NCBI RefSeq assembly: GCF_000283155.1
Contig: NW_004454197.1
Span: 14,937,848-15,001,847 of the forward strand
Source: Ceratotherium simum simum
Taxonomy: Eukaryota; Chordata; Mammalia; Perissodactyla; Rhinocerotidae
Direction of reading: 5' to 3'
Length of the DNA: 64,000 nucleotides
The notes under the pieces are model-generated. The model did not search any database. It saw nothing but the letters and a program-made list of their open reading frames with translations, and was not told the origin of the DNA. The position numbers and the translations under genes are program-made. Each line of letters opens with the position of its first letter. Within the stretch, counting starts at the first letter, position 1. Shown one piece after another: positions 1 to 11,750 of the stretch.

Positions 1-59
1 CACAAAAAAAAAAAAAAAAAGGTAAAACTGACCTCAACTTATTTCTCTCACACAAATAT

Positions 60-255
60 TCATCTTCACTAACATTTACTAAGCATTACTATGAGGAAAG
101 AACAGTGTTCAGTGCTTAACTGCAAGTCCTTCATTTAGTCTTCACAGCTAACCCTGTGAGAGGACTGTTCTCACCCTCATTTCACATATGAGGAAATAAC
201 TTAGAAAGATTAACTACTGTGGGGCAAGGTCACAAATCTAGTAAACAGAGAGTAG
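60..255 (+). repeat. MIR SINE fragment
   Basis: The order of degenerate motifs is that of a MIR: decile-like loss of ends, then a segment resembling cattttacagatgaggaaa, followed by a 'ggtcacaaatctagtaa' type segment. It is diverged and ancient, with no visible target duplication. Confidence 0.6.
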
Positions 256-974
256 GAAGGTACAGAATACAATAAATCTACAGGTAGACAACTAAACATA
301 TAAATATGTCAAGTTTTAATGAACTTTTTTAGTTATTTGTAATCCAGATAAAGGGAAAGTCACTGTAATCAGATTAATATTTCTTTATTCTTTTAAGAAA
401 CTAGCACCTTCTTTGTATGAAGAGTTTACTTACTTAACCTTAACTGAATGACCTTTTTTATTGTTTCTTCTCAATGATGTGACCAGTGGAACCAGTCACA
501 AACTATCCTCTATGCAAACTGATAAGATGTTAAGAAAGAACAGGAAACAATGAATAACTTTAGGAAGAACAAAGGCTTAATCAACACAATGAGAGTAACT
601 ATGCCAGCCACTTGATTAACAGACAGCATTATTATTGTCAATGTCAGTTTAGGTGTGGTGCCCACTTTTCCTTTCTTCTCCTCTCTAGTGATAAGAGGAA
701 ATCTTCCCTGGTTTCAAAACTCTGGGGAGGGGATTTCTGACAATTGAGTTCTGATAGGCTTTGCTTCTAGGCAGATAAAAGAGGTCAGAAAAAAGACCTA
801 TTCTCAAATGCTTTCAGCTCAAAATAATTATTATGCCACAGTGGCATATTCTAGACCCCTTCACCATCAACACATTCAAATATCTGAACATTTACTTTGT
901 ACAAAGTACTGAATTAGTACTGTTGACAAAACAAAATATTTTAGGACAAAAGTCAGCTACCAAGGAGCTTATAA

Positions 975-1012
975 AATAAGTTGAGAGTATAAGAATAAGT
1001 TGAGAGTATAAG
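975..1012. repeat. Two-copy 19-base tandem repeat
   Basis: Two perfect adjacent copies of a 19-base unit beginning aataagttgag occupy 975-993 and 994-1012. Perfect identity suggests recent slippage. Confidence 0.9.
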
Positions 1013-1037
1013 ACAACTTTCATTTTTAAATTTTTTT

Positions 1038-1280
1038 TTTTTGTGAGGAAGACCAGCCCTGAGCTAACATCCAGTACCAATCCTCCCCTTTTTTGCTGAG
1101 GAAGACTGGTCCTGGGCTAACATTCGTGCCCACCTTCCTCCACTTTATATGGGATGCCGCCACAGCATGGCTTATTAACAAGCGGTGCGCCAGTGTGCAC
1201 CCGGGATCCGAACTGGTGAACCCAGGGCCACCGCAGCAGAGTGCGTGCACTTAACTGCTTGCGCCACCTGGGCCGGCCCC
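1038..1280 (-). mobile_element. ERE-type SINE, minus strand
   Basis: The right end carries the reverse complement of the GGGGCCGGCCC head, and the left end is a T-run, so the element points left. The body has the two 'gaggaag ... gctaacat' modules typical of the longer ERE subfamily. An aaattttttt duplication lies on both sides. Confidence 0.9.
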
Positions 1281-1539
1281 AAATTTTTTTGTTTTTTAAT
1301 ACTCTTACAACAGCAAAGGAATTTTTGTATATCATGAACAAAAATTAAAAATAAATGACAAAAAAAAAAATGACAAATAAAAAAACAAATGTAACATGCC
1401 AAAGAGTTAATATCTATACCCCAAAAAAGAGTTCTTACAAATGAATAAGAAAAAACTAAACAGATTAGAAAAAAGGACAGAGAAATGCAAAGAGCCAACA
1501 TACATATAAAACCCTGCTCAACCCTACTCATAATCAAAG

Positions 1540-2520
1540 AACAACAGATTAAAACTATAGTGCTGTTTCTTCAGCTGGCGAACTGGCAAAGAGTAAAATA
1601 AACTGATCTTTTATGTGTTTGGGGGAAACATACTCAAACACTGTTGCTTGGAATGTGAATTGTTACGAAGATTTTGCAGAGCAGTTTGGCACTATATCAG
1701 ATCTGCATGGCTTATCATACAGTAAAGGCACTTTTAAGAATTCATCCTATAGGGCCGGCCCCTTGGCTTAGTGGGTTAAGTGCGTGAGCTCCGCTGCTGG
1801 CGGCCAGGGTTCAGATCCCGGGCGCGCACCGACACACTGCTTCTCCGGCCATGCTGAGGCCGCGTCCCACATGCAGCAACTAGAAGGATGTGCGGCTATG
1901 ACATACAGCTATCTACTGGGGCTTTGGGGGAAAAAAATAAATAAATAAAATTATTAAAAAAAAAAAAAAGAAGAAGGATGTGCAACTATGACATACAACT
2001 ATCTACTGTGGCTTTGGGGGGATAAAATAAATAAATAAAAATTATTCAAAAAAAAAAGAATTCATCCTATAAAATAAAAATAGACTCACAGGATATGTAC
2101 AAGCACCACAGCATTGTTTGTAATGCAAAAAAACCAACTGGGAAACAATCTAACATTCATCAATTGGGGATTGGTAAAATTAAGGTATATTTATAAAACA
2201 GAGTACTACTTGGCTACTAAAAAGAAAGAGGAACTCACATTTACTGACATAAAGAGTCCTCCTATGTATTCAGTGAAAACAAAGTTAAAAAAAAAAAAAA
2301 GGATGCACATTATCACCTCATTTTTGGAAAGAGGGAGAAGGAAAGAGAAAGACAATGAAGAAGAAAGATTAAACTTCTCTCTACACTTTTAACAGTAGTA
2401 ATCTGTGCTGGGGGGTAGGATTACAGAAGACTCACTTTCTACTTCACATCTGTATTGTCTAAAGTTTCAACTGCAAATACGTGTAACTTCTGTAAAAAGA
2501 AGATATGAGGGTTCTATGGT
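1540..2520 (+). mobile_element. L1-like 3' fragment split by an ERE
   Basis: Sequence such as 'cactgttgcttggaatgtgaattg', read in short pieces, and the later 'acattcatcaattgggga' and 'gagtactacttggctac' segments follow the order of a LINE-1 ORF2 3' end and tail. The ERE at 1752-2057 interrupts it. The right end is approximate. Confidence 0.6.
1752..2057 (+). mobile_element. ERE1 SINE with duplicated 3' segment
   Basis: The element has the GGGCCGGCCCC head, a tRNA-like A box, a GGTTCAGATCCC B box and the 'ctatctactggggctttgg' tail module. That module and the A-rich tail then occur a second time (about 1970-2057), starting at 'agaaggatgtgcaactatg'. The target duplication aagaattcatcctata lies on both outer sides, so both copies form one insertion unit. 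Confidence 0.95.
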
Positions 2521-2766
2521 AATATACGGTTAGGGAAACTATATTGGAATTTGACCATATTAAAAGCTGAGAAGCCTTGCAGTGAAGAAATCTAACATAT
2601 TAGTAGATGGTACAAGAAACACCAAAATACTGCTTTCAAATAATGATGCAGAAAAGCTAACCTTCAGGCTTGGACCACTGAAGAAGGCTTCATAGAACAG
2701 ATAAGATTTGCGCTAGATTTTGAAGCATTTTGATAAGCAAATAATAGCGGGAAGAAAACTCAAAGG

Positions 2767-3308
2767 CAGCACTGTCCAATATAATGCATAATTTAAAATT
2801 TTTTAGGGGCCGGCCCAGTGGCGCAAGCGGTTAAGTGAGCGCACTCAGCTGCTGCGGCCCGGGGTTCGCCGGTTCGGATCCCGGGCACGTACTGACGCAC
2901 CGCTTGGCAAGCCATACTGTGGAGCGTCCCATGTAAAGTGGAGGAAGATGGACACTGATGTTAGCCCAGGGCCAGTCTTCCTCAGTAAAAAAAGAGGAGG
3001 ATTGGCAGATATTAGCACAGGGCTGATCTTCCTCACAAAAAAGAAAAATAAATAAATAAAATTTTTTAGCCGCCACATTAAAAAAGTAAAAAGAATCAGG
3101 TGAAATTAATTTTAATAATATATTTACTTAATCAAAAATATTCAAAACAGTATCATTTCAACATGTAATCAATATTTTTAAAGCACAATGAGATATTTTA
3201 CATTATTTTTTTGGTACTATCTTCAATATTTGGTGCATAATTCAGACTAGGCACATTTCAAATGTTCAACAGCCACATGTAGTATTGGCTTCTGCAGTGG
3301 ACAGTATA
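2767..3308 (+). mobile_element. MER1-type hAT DNA transposon, interrupted
   Basis: The left part reads cagcactgtccaatataatg. After the ERE at 2806-3057 it resumes with 'cgccacattaaaaaagtaaa' and 'tttcaacatgtaatcaa' and ends with 'acagccacatgtag'. This is the MER1A/MER1B non-autonomous hAT-Charlie pattern. Exact boundaries are approximate. Confidence 0.85.
2806..3057 (+). mobile_element. ERE-type SINE nested in MER1
   Basis: GGGGCCGGCCCAGTGG head, B box GGTTCGGATCCC and the double 'gaggaagatgg/gattggcag' modules are present, with an A-rich aataaataaa tail. The duplication aaaattttttag lies on both sides. It sits inside the MER1 copy and is therefore younger. Confidence 0.95.
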
Positions 3309-3853
3309 GGTTTAAGGATTCTGAACCCAAACCGGGAATTGGATATTTAGGTGACTTAGGCTAATAAAAGATTAGTAGGAAGTGAACGAGGTAGAAAAAG
3401 CAGACAAGGCTGGAGCAGAAGGCCAGTATGAGTAATTTGAATTTTATTTTGTAAGCAAATAAGAAACCAGAGAAAAATATTTAACAAGTAAGGATGATGA
3501 CTAAAGGACTATTTTAGGAAGACTAACTTGTTTTTCTTTACTCAGATACACATATAAATTCAATATGTTTTTTCCCAACATCTATATTTCATGGAAGATT
3601 ACTGGAGATATAAAAAATAACTTGCCATCAAGCAACTGTACTTTGTTGATTTGGCATATATTTAAGATCCTTCTGGATAGTTACCATTGAAATATTTTTA
3701 TTTCATGACATGTTAAAATGATTTTTTGAAAAATATATGTTTTAAGAACTTCATCAAAATTTAACAGCCTTTACTTTAATACTTCCTATCAGGTGCTCCT
3801 TTTAGCCAGGAATCTAAAATATTCTTAATCAAATACAAATTTAAGACACCCAA

Positions 3854-4111
3854 GGGGCCGGCCCAGTGGCATAGTGGTTAAGTTCGCATGCTCCCTTTCA
3901 GTGGCCTGGAATTCGTGGGTTCGGATCCCGGGTGTGGACCTACACACCACTCATCAAGCCATGCTGTGGCAGCATCCCACATACAAAATAGAGGAAGGTG
4001 GGCACAGATGTTAGCCCAGGGCCAATCTTCCTCAAGCAAAAAGAGGAAGATTGGTAACACATGTTAGCTCAGGGCCAATCTTCCTCACAAAAAAATTTAA
4101 CTTTTTAAAAA
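3854..4111 (+). mobile_element. ERE-type SINE
   Basis: It has a GGGGCCGGCCCAGTGG head, B box GGTTCGGATCCC, and two gaggaag/ttcctc modules. The flanks carry aagacacccaag (left) and aagacactcaag (right), a target duplication with one difference. Confidence 0.93.
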
Positions 4112-4576
4112 AAGACACTCAAGATCTTATGCTCCTGAAATATATTACAAAAACACTTTAATTGTTTATAAGAAAACCACCTACAGACTTCCACATACAT
4201 AAAACAGTATCACAACCATGTAAGGCTCCTCCAGATTTGTTAACTTCAAAATTGAGAGCCTACACACATAACATTTCAGATAATTTACCGAAAGGCTAAA
4301 GAAAAAAAATTAATGCTCAAAAAAGGAGATAAGAAAGCAGGGCATGGAAGAACATCACTGGTCATAAGCCATTCCCTTTTTACTTACAATGACTGCCAAG
4401 GCAGGAAGAGTGAGTTTTCAGCCAAAAGTCAGAAATCCAGTGATGCTATCAGGATCAAAAGCATTATATGACCTGCAATTTCAGCAACTCACTGCTCTGC
4501 ATTAAAGTCATGGAATTTTGTGGGTTTTTTCCAGCAGAAAATGATCTTAAAATTCACCAAGTCCGTTTCACTTTTT

Positions 4577-4835
4577 TTTTTTTTTTTTTTTTGGTGAGGA
4601 AGATTAGCCCTGAACTAACATCCCTTGCCAATCCTCCTCTTTTTGCTGAAGAAGATTGGCCCTGGGTTGACATCCATGCCCATCTTCCTCTACTTTATAT
4701 GTGGGACGCTGCCACAGCATGGCTTGGTAAGCGGCGCATATGTCTGCGCCTGGGATCCAAACCTGCGAACCCTGGGCCACCGAAGCAGAGCGCACAAACT
4801 TGACCGCTACGCCACCAGGAGAGCCCCCCCCCCCC
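4577..4835 (-). mobile_element. ERE-type SINE, minus strand, degraded head
   Basis: A long T-run begins the element on the plus strand and a C-run replaces the usual GGCCGGCCCC head at the right end. The duplication cgtttcacttttt is present on both sides. The C-run of about 14 bases is unusual and could be sequencing or slippage noise. Confidence 0.9.
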
Positions 4836-4849
4836 GTTTCACTTTTTAA

Positions 4850-5098
4850 GATAAGGAAACGGAGATCCAACAAACACACACACAGATATGGAGAAGAGAT
4901 TGGTGGTTACCAGAGGAGAGGAGGTGGAGGGAGGGCAAAATAGGTAACGGGTCATTTGTACGGTGATGGAAGGAAACTAGACATTTGGTGGTGAACACAA
5001 TGTAATTTACACAGAAGTCTAATTATGACTAATTATGATGCACACCTGAAATCTATATAACGTTATAAACCAATGTTACCTCAATAAAAAAAAGGAAA
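4850..5098 (+). mobile_element. L1 3' UTR fragment
   Basis: The segments 'gattggtggttaccagagg', 'ggtgatggaaggaaactag' and 'cacctgaaatctatataa', ending in aatgttacctcaataaaa, are the classic LINE-1 3' end. It abuts the ERE on its left. Confidence 0.9.
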
Positions 5099-5109
5099 TT
5101 ATAAAAAGT

Positions 5110-6890
5110 TCAAAGCCGAAACTTAAGTGTTCTGCCGCTTCTTTATAATTTTTCATATTTCCAAAATTATCCACAATAGATGCACTGCTTTTGTAATTTC
5201 AAAAAAGAAGCAAAAAACGTTTGCTTTAAAAAGTACTGAATACTTCCAGAAATATTCTCCCTCTCCTTCCTGGTCTAAGATCTCGTTCTGTAGGCCGCTT
5301 TCTCAGTAAAGCCTTCCAAAGCACCTACACCTTAAAGAGAGCAGGTTCCCTTCTTACACTCTTATAAGCTCCCTGCATTTTCCTTTTGTAGATCTTAATA
5401 CAACTATCATTAGATAATTATTCGTGCAATTATTTAACATCTATCTTCTTTATCTAAGTCTTAAACTGGTGTTTCCCAGGGCTGGTCTGGGCTCTCTGCT
5501 ATATATACCAGGAGTTCCTGATATGAGGTCCAAAACATAACCATGAAATTATACACAAAATTGTTATATTTGTGTATTTTTCTTCAGATACTCAAAAATG
5601 ACCTTAAAAAGATTAAAAACCAAAAGTTAGTGGATTTATGTTGTTCACCTGCCCAGATCCATCCTCTTTGGGGAAACAAACACTTCCCTATCTCACATGA
5701 TTCCAGGAAGACTATCAGTCCCACTGTTTAACTGGCTCCCTGACTGCTCCAGTGGGCACGTAAGCCAGCACCGGCCAACAATGGTAAGTACCCAAGACTC
5801 CATGTAGACCCAGTAAGAATCTCTCCATGAGACAGAAACTATGCACCCAGGAAAGAGGTGCCCTTTTCCCCTCTTAAATCCACAGCAGTAAGGCCCATAT
5901 AAGCCTGGAGTTGCCAATGGTCCTCCTCCGCCAGATGAAAAGTACTCGCCTGAAAATGAGGTCGAAAAAGTGGAGGGCAGAGAAGACAGGACCCCCCCCA
6001 TTACATCATCTGAACACTCACATCCAGCAATGCCTATTTCCAGTCTTTTCAAAAACTTGAGGGGGGGAGCCTTCTTCCTCTTTAAGCTAATTTGAGTTGG
6101 GTTTGTCACTTGCAAGCAGAAGTCACTTGAGAAAGCCACCCAACTCCCATTGTTGGAATACACAACCTATATAGTAATCACTCCCACATGTCTATATCTA
6201 GCCCAAACCTCTGTCAAACTCCAGACACACACATGCAAATCCCAAGTGGAAATCCCTACTTGGTTGTTTCAGAGACATCTCAAACTCCATATGATCAAAA
6301 CTAAAATATTTTCCTCCACAAATCAGCTCTCCCTCTACATTTTTCATCTCAATCAACAACACACATCTACACTACCAGGTTTCCAAGCTAGAAATGGATG
6401 AAACAAGATGAAACAGCCTCCCTACAAGTCTCTTCAGTCTTCCTTTCTTCAAACTGATTCTCCACTATGTAACTAATCTCCCTAAACTACATATCTGATT
6501 ATTTTACCCCGACATTTGGCATACCCCCATCCTCCTTCTTAAATCAACAGGCAATGACTACAGCTAGAGCAATAGCGAAGCTCCTCTGTTTCAGATGTCA
6601 CTAGTGGTGTAACAACTGTACACCATAAGAAAACAAGGTTCAACAGAAACATAAAGGTATAAAAGAGTAACAATGTCCACAATATCAGAGTAGCTCAGAT
6701 CCACCTGTTTTTAATAAAAGATACTCAAGAATAATTTCCTTACCTGTTCAATGTCTATTCATTAGTTCCATACTGAACTGCCTGGATGAACTTGGTTTAG
6801 GGACCCACTGAGGCCTCCATGAGATGGATTCCACTGATTATCTCACCTCCTTAAGCCTCTACTCTAACTAGGCTCTCTTCAAAAACACTA
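5110..6890. other. No gene seen; diffuse old repeats
   Basis: I find no exon, RNA gene or regulatory signature. The part from about 6170 to 6580 reads like an old interspersed repeat rich in aaactcc and ctcaaactccat phrases, which I cannot assign to a family. An open frame at 5693-6163 on the minus strand has no recognisable protein content. Confidence 0.5.
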
Positions 6891-6895
6891 CTGGG

Positions 6896-7110
6896 CTGGG
6901 CCGGCCCCGTGGCTGAGCGGTTAAGTGAGCGCGCTCCGCTACTGGCGGCCTGGGTTCGGATCCCTGCGCGCACCAACGCACCGCTTCTCTGGCCATGCTG
7001 AGGCCGCGTCCCACATACAGCAACTAGAAGGATGCGCAGCTATGACATACAACTATCTACTGGGGCTTTGGGGGAAAAAAATAAATAAAATAAAAATTAA
7101 AAAAAAAAAA
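6896..7110 (+). mobile_element. ERE1 SINE
   Basis: The GGGCCGGCCCCGTGG head is followed by a tRNA-like box A and B and the short ERE1 tail module ending in ctactggggctttggggg and an A-rich tail. The duplication aaaaacactactggg lies on both sides. Confidence 0.95.
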
Positions 7111-8224
7111 ACACTACTGGGGATCTCTGAGCACATCACTTTGTTTTTATTTTCTAAGAATAGCCTTTAAAATACTGGCTATAAAAATTGATACACATTA
7201 TAACTATGATCTAGTAAAATATCCAAACATTTACAATTATTTTTGTATTTACTTTTTTAAAAACTAAATATATGATGATGTTTAAATACTAAATATTGTC
7301 TTTAAAATAACCCATACAATTGGCTAACACATCTCTCCCACAATCCCCACCTTACACAGTCCATGCCATTTTGTGAAAATTACTGGCTCTTCGAGAACCT
7401 GTGAGTTCAGAAAATGAGCAAAAGAAATGAAGGGGAAAAAATATGAAAGTTGGGAGTCAAAGTGCCTCACAAACAGATTGGCATATCTAGTTGTGGGAGA
7501 CCCAATCCAACAATAAATATTTCTCTATACTGCCTGAAACATTTTACTTGTTAAACAGGTTTAACAAGCATCCTCTCTTAAAAAATAACTTTTCATAGTA
7601 ACAGTAGAGCTATAAGTCACTCTCACTTAAGTGGGTTTAAATTCTTCTTCCCAACATCTACACTAAAGGAATAGGAGTTTTGATTAGTGACAGAAACCCT
7701 ATTTATCAGTTCTAAGGCACATACTTTTCATATTTTAGCATCTCTAAAATTAGGGTGCATCTTACAATCAATGGCATCTCAAAATTAACTAGAAGCATAT
7801 TTCTTTATAAGTGGTCTATAAAATTATGCTACATCTTATAACTGACGTAATTCAATGCAACTCAACATTTAATGTCATAAGCATTAAAAGTCGGACTGAC
7901 CTGCTCGATAGGGACTTTGAGGTATTAAAAAGGCATTCTAAAAGCATAAACCCTAATAGAAGGTGGAAGAGGGAAGAAATAAAGTCTTTCTAGTCCAAAA
8001 TTTAGCCCGAGAGGGAAGCCACTTTCCTTTCTCTCCATGGCTCCCTGCTCCCAAGATACAAAAGTCAGATCAGTACTACTGGAACTGATGTCCAGCCACT
8101 GCTACGTTAGACAGGGGCCTTTCACCACTTATTCATTTTAATATGCAACAAAGTCAATTACAGACCCAGGCTGCTGTCTAGTCTCAGACCTAATATTTGT
8201 ACAAAAATCGCTATAGAAGACCAA

Positions 8225-8335
8225 ATGACTCATAGAACTGCACACTTAACATGTGTGCATATAAATATGTTGAAGTATATAAATTACATATACTTACATA
8301 TAAATTATACTTCAACAAAGTTGATTTTTAAAAAA
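8225..8335 (+). mobile_element. L1 3' terminal fragment
   Basis: The end 'ttatacttcaacaaagttga' plus an A-rich run is a LINE-1 3' terminus. The following ERE inserted directly into its tail. Confidence 0.65.
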
Positions 8336-8344
8336 GACAAACGT

Positions 8345-8594
8345 GGGGCCGGCCCGGTGGAGCAAGCAGTTAAGTGCGCGCACTCCACTGTGGCGGGCCA
8401 GGGTTCGCAGGTTCGGACCCCGGGCACGCACTGACACATCGCTTGTTAAGCCATGCTGTGGCGGCGTCCCATATAAAGTAGAAGATGGGCACGGATGTTA
8501 GCCCAGGGCCAGTCTTCCTCAGCAAAAAAGGGGAGGATTGGCAACAGATGTTAGTTTAGGGCTGATCTTCCTCACAAAAAAAAAAAAAAAAAAA
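8345..8594 (+). mobile_element. ERE-type SINE in an L1 tail
   Basis: It has a GGGGCCGGCCCGGTGG head, B box GGTTCGGACCCC, two gaggaag-type modules and a tail of about 20 A. The duplication aaaagacaaac is on both sides. Confidence 0.95.
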
Positions 8595-9279
8595 GACAAA
8601 CAAGTAAGTGCAATAAGAAATATTAGATAAAAAAACTTCAGTGAGCCTTAAAAAAATCCCTTCAGAAGGAATTCCATCCAGAAGAAGAAAATGGGGAAGA
8701 TCAGAAAGACATGGAATTTGAAATGGGGCTTGAAGACCAGGTAGGACTTGGCCATATGACAGCTGGCCATATTTGCAGTCCAGGTAGAGGGAACTGTATA
8801 AGCAACAGCAGGAGCGGGGGGAAAAGAACATCTGCAGGAAGCAAAAATAGTGGGAGAGAAGAATAAGGTAAATCTGAGGCAAATCTCATATAAAGGACTT
8901 CAATTAATAGAAGACACTGGAAACTTCTGAGTAGAGAAGTGACAAGAACTGGGCTGCAAATTAACTTAGTCAAAAAAAAATTTATTTTAGAAAGAAAAAA
9001 ATAAAAAGGGCTTGAGATGGAGTAAGTGGCTATAACAAAAAAAAAGATTAATTTGGGCAGAAATGCATAAGGTAACCTGGATAACGGTAAAGGCAAGAAC
9101 ATAACATTAGTCCAGGTAGGATGAGAATCTGAAACAGCTAGCAAAAAAAAAAAGAAAAGATTGACAAGGAAAATTTATCAAATATACATACAATATATAA
9201 TAGTGTATTATATATAAAAATGTATATCAAATAAAAGAAGTTAAAAAAGAAAAAGAACTATGTGAAATCCAAATAACAC

Positions 9280-9560
9280 TAGATTTGAAATCAATAAATA
9301 AATTCCCGGAAAAAATATTAAACACTAAAATTCACACAAGAAATAGAAAACCTACACAGACCAAGAGCTATTAAATAAATTGAAATGTTATTCGAAGTCC
9401 TCTCCAGAAAAAAAATCTAAGCCTGAACGGTCTTATAGGTGAGGTCTGCCAAACTCTCAAGTAAAAGATAAGCCCAGTCTAAACAGCTCCTGAAAAGAGA
9501 AAAAGAAGGAAAGCTGTCCAACTCATTTTATGAGTCTATTATAACCTTGATACTAACGTA
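9280..9560 (+). mobile_element. L1 ORF2 fragment
   Basis: The phrases 'ggtctgccaaactctcaag' and 'ctgtccaactcattttatg' followed by 'ctattataaccttgatac' match the order of the LINE-1 ORF2 reverse-transcriptase region. It is too diverged to be coding. Confidence 0.65.
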
Positions 9561-9999
9561 TGAAGAATTGTACCAGAGTTAGCAGGGATAGAGAGAAGAG
9601 TGACAATACCATCAAAGTAGAATCAACGGATGTCAGCCACAGGCAAAATGTGACTGAATGGAGAAAGGTCTGGGTTTGGTATGACATCAACAGAAATAAG
9701 GAACACCAGGGAAACATGTCCCGTAAGGAAGAGGAGTTCACTTTGAACCAGAACCACCAGGTAGAGATATACACAAAGTAGTTGGAAAAACAAGCATTCG
9801 GGTGCAGGAGAGAAATAAAGAATAGAGATTTGAGAATACTCAGACAGAAGGGTCTGAATAATAATATCAATGGACTAGAGATATACAGAAAAGTGATCTG
9901 AAGAGTGAAACTTGGAGAACACTTAAATTAAGTGGGAAGAAAGAAGAACAGAAAGCAGAAAAGGGACAAAGAGGTACAAAGTCAGTATAATGTCACAGA

Positions 10000-10312
10000 A
10001 GTCCTCTTTTACCTAGTTAATTCTTACTCACCCTTCAGAATTGTCCCAGGTTCCAACGTCACATTTTTAAGAAGGCCTCAGATTCTCCCGGCACCACTAG
10101 CACCAGGTCAGGTTCACATTTTAAGCTCTCAGAATACTCTGCACTTTAATTATAACCACAATTATAGAATTCATTCTTCAATATGTCTCTCCCACTAGAC
10201 TTTAAGCTCCATGAGGGCAAGGGCCGTATCTGTGGTCGCATCCTACTGCCTTGCATGGTGTGTTAAAATGTAGTAAGCATTCATTGACAGAAATGGATAG
10301 ATGAACGAAAAC
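10000..10312 (+). mobile_element. L2 LINE 3' end
   Basis: The order 'ccactagactttaagctcc', 'atgagggcaagggccgta' and 'tagtaagcattcattgaca' is the L2 3' end pattern (product description, then '...agtaggtgctcaataaatatt'). Confidence 0.75.
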
Positions 10313-10329
10313 CAAGGAAAGGCATTTCT

Positions 10330-10522
10330 GGGGCCGGCCCCACGGCGTCGTGGTTAAGTCCCACACGCTCCACTTTGGTGGCCCATGGTTGTGGGTTCGG
10401 ATCCCAGGCACGGACCTACACCACTCGTCAGCCACACTGTGGCAGCAATGCACGTACAAAACAGAGGAAGCTTGGCACAGATGTTAGCTCAGGAACAATC
10501 TTCCTCAGGAAAAAAAAAAAAG
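10330..10522 (+). mobile_element. ERE-type SINE, shortened
   Basis: It has a GGGGCCGGCCCCACGG head, B box GGTTCGGATCCC and one copy of the gaggaag module, then an A-run. The duplication aaggaaaggcatttc lies on both sides. The body is shorter than its relatives because the second module is missing. Confidence 0.93.
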
Positions 10523-11589
10523 GAAAGGCATTTCAAAGAGAGGTCGATGTTACATGCTACAGAAAGCTCAGGTAGACTTAGAAAGGGGGCTTAAATGTGT
10601 TGATTAGGTCATAGATGACCTTCATGAAGGTGAAATCCAGATAACAAGGGGTTAAGAAGTGAATGGATGGCCAGGAAGTAAAGGCAGGTAAGTAGATTAC
10701 TGGTGGCAATATCAAGAGATTATGAAGGCCGGAACTTTAATTTTACTTCAATTTGGTCTATTTTACAATTTTTTTTTTAACGAACATGTGTTCTTTTTAT
10801 AAAGACAAAACTGGTTCTTTTTAATGTTGATATGATTTGAAAAGGAAAAGCAGCAACAAAACAGCTTGAGGGGTTAGCGGACTCAAGGGAAGGTTTTTGT
10901 AGACTGCAGGAAATCTTAAGCACATTTGTTCTTTAAGAACCCTAAGACAAAAGAGAGGATAACTTATACTCCATTAAGTAGGCAAGAAGAGAAAAATAAA
11001 ATGAGGTGTTAACCAGCAAAAAGGACAAAAAATATTCCTCCACTGAGATGGAAGGAAAGAAGCAAATGATAGAAGGAATCCACTAAGTTCTGGAAGGAGC
11101 TCCCCCTGGAAGCCCCTGTCTTTTCATTAAAGGGTGTGGAGAAGTAAAGAAAGTAGAAGTTTGCAACGAGCTCCACGGAGAATGTCAAGAGGAAAAAACC
11201 AAAACAGGAGTAGAATACTGGTTCTTTTAAAAATGCATTCTAAATTTCAATCAGCCTTGTGTAAACCCGTATCTAGCTCAGAACGGCCTGTATTTTAGCT
11301 GTAAGTTTAAATAAATAATTCTGGTTGACAAACTTTATTCCAACCACTGAAAACAGTGATAAGCATTAAGTTACATTCTACTTTAATTCGGACTTGAACT
11401 CCTCTCACAAGTTAATACAATCAAGGAGTTGTTTGCAACTCAAGCAACGAAATAGCGATCATTTCAAGTAAGAGTGACTGAAAAGTGCTCCTCAGCATAG
11501 AAGTGTTTGCAGAAAGAGATTTTTTTTTAAAAAAAAAATTCATCGTATGCCTCACTTTAACAGCTTCTGAATAGTAGGGAAAATCCTCG

Positions 11590-11750
11590 GTTCAAATCCC
11601 AGGGGGTCACTTAGACAAGTTATTTAACCTCTTTGCGTCTCGGCTTCCTCGTCTAAAAGACGAGGAATCCAACAACCAGGGTTCTCATAAGGATTACATG
11701 ACGTAACACAGGTGAACGTGCCAAGTTCGTACTAGGCACTCAGAGCAGTT
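11590..11750 (+). repeat. MIR SINE fragment
   Basis: The series 'ggttcaaatcccag', 'cacttagacaagttattta' and 'acctctttgcgtctcggc' with 'aaggattacatgac' follows the MIR consensus order. Confidence 0.8.

Noticed and set aside
1026..1537. Minus-strand frames with a recurring EEDWPWANI-like peptide, also near 3.9, 4.6, 8.6, 27.3 and 41 kb
   Set aside because: The peptide comes from the ERE SINE body and recurs with every copy.
5693..6163. A 156-codon minus-strand frame
   Set aside because: No domain, no codon pattern and no splice structure; it covers old repeat-like sequence.
6925..6990. tRNA-like A and B boxes in many places
   Set aside because: They are the tRNA-derived heads of ERE SINEs, not tRNA genes; no full acceptor stem or intact cloverleaf is present.
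8640..9140. A block resembling a repeat with 'gaagaccaggtaggacttgg' and 'caggtagagggaactg'
   Set aside because: It looks like a known class of old mammalian repeat, but I could not assign a family with enough certainty to annotate it.
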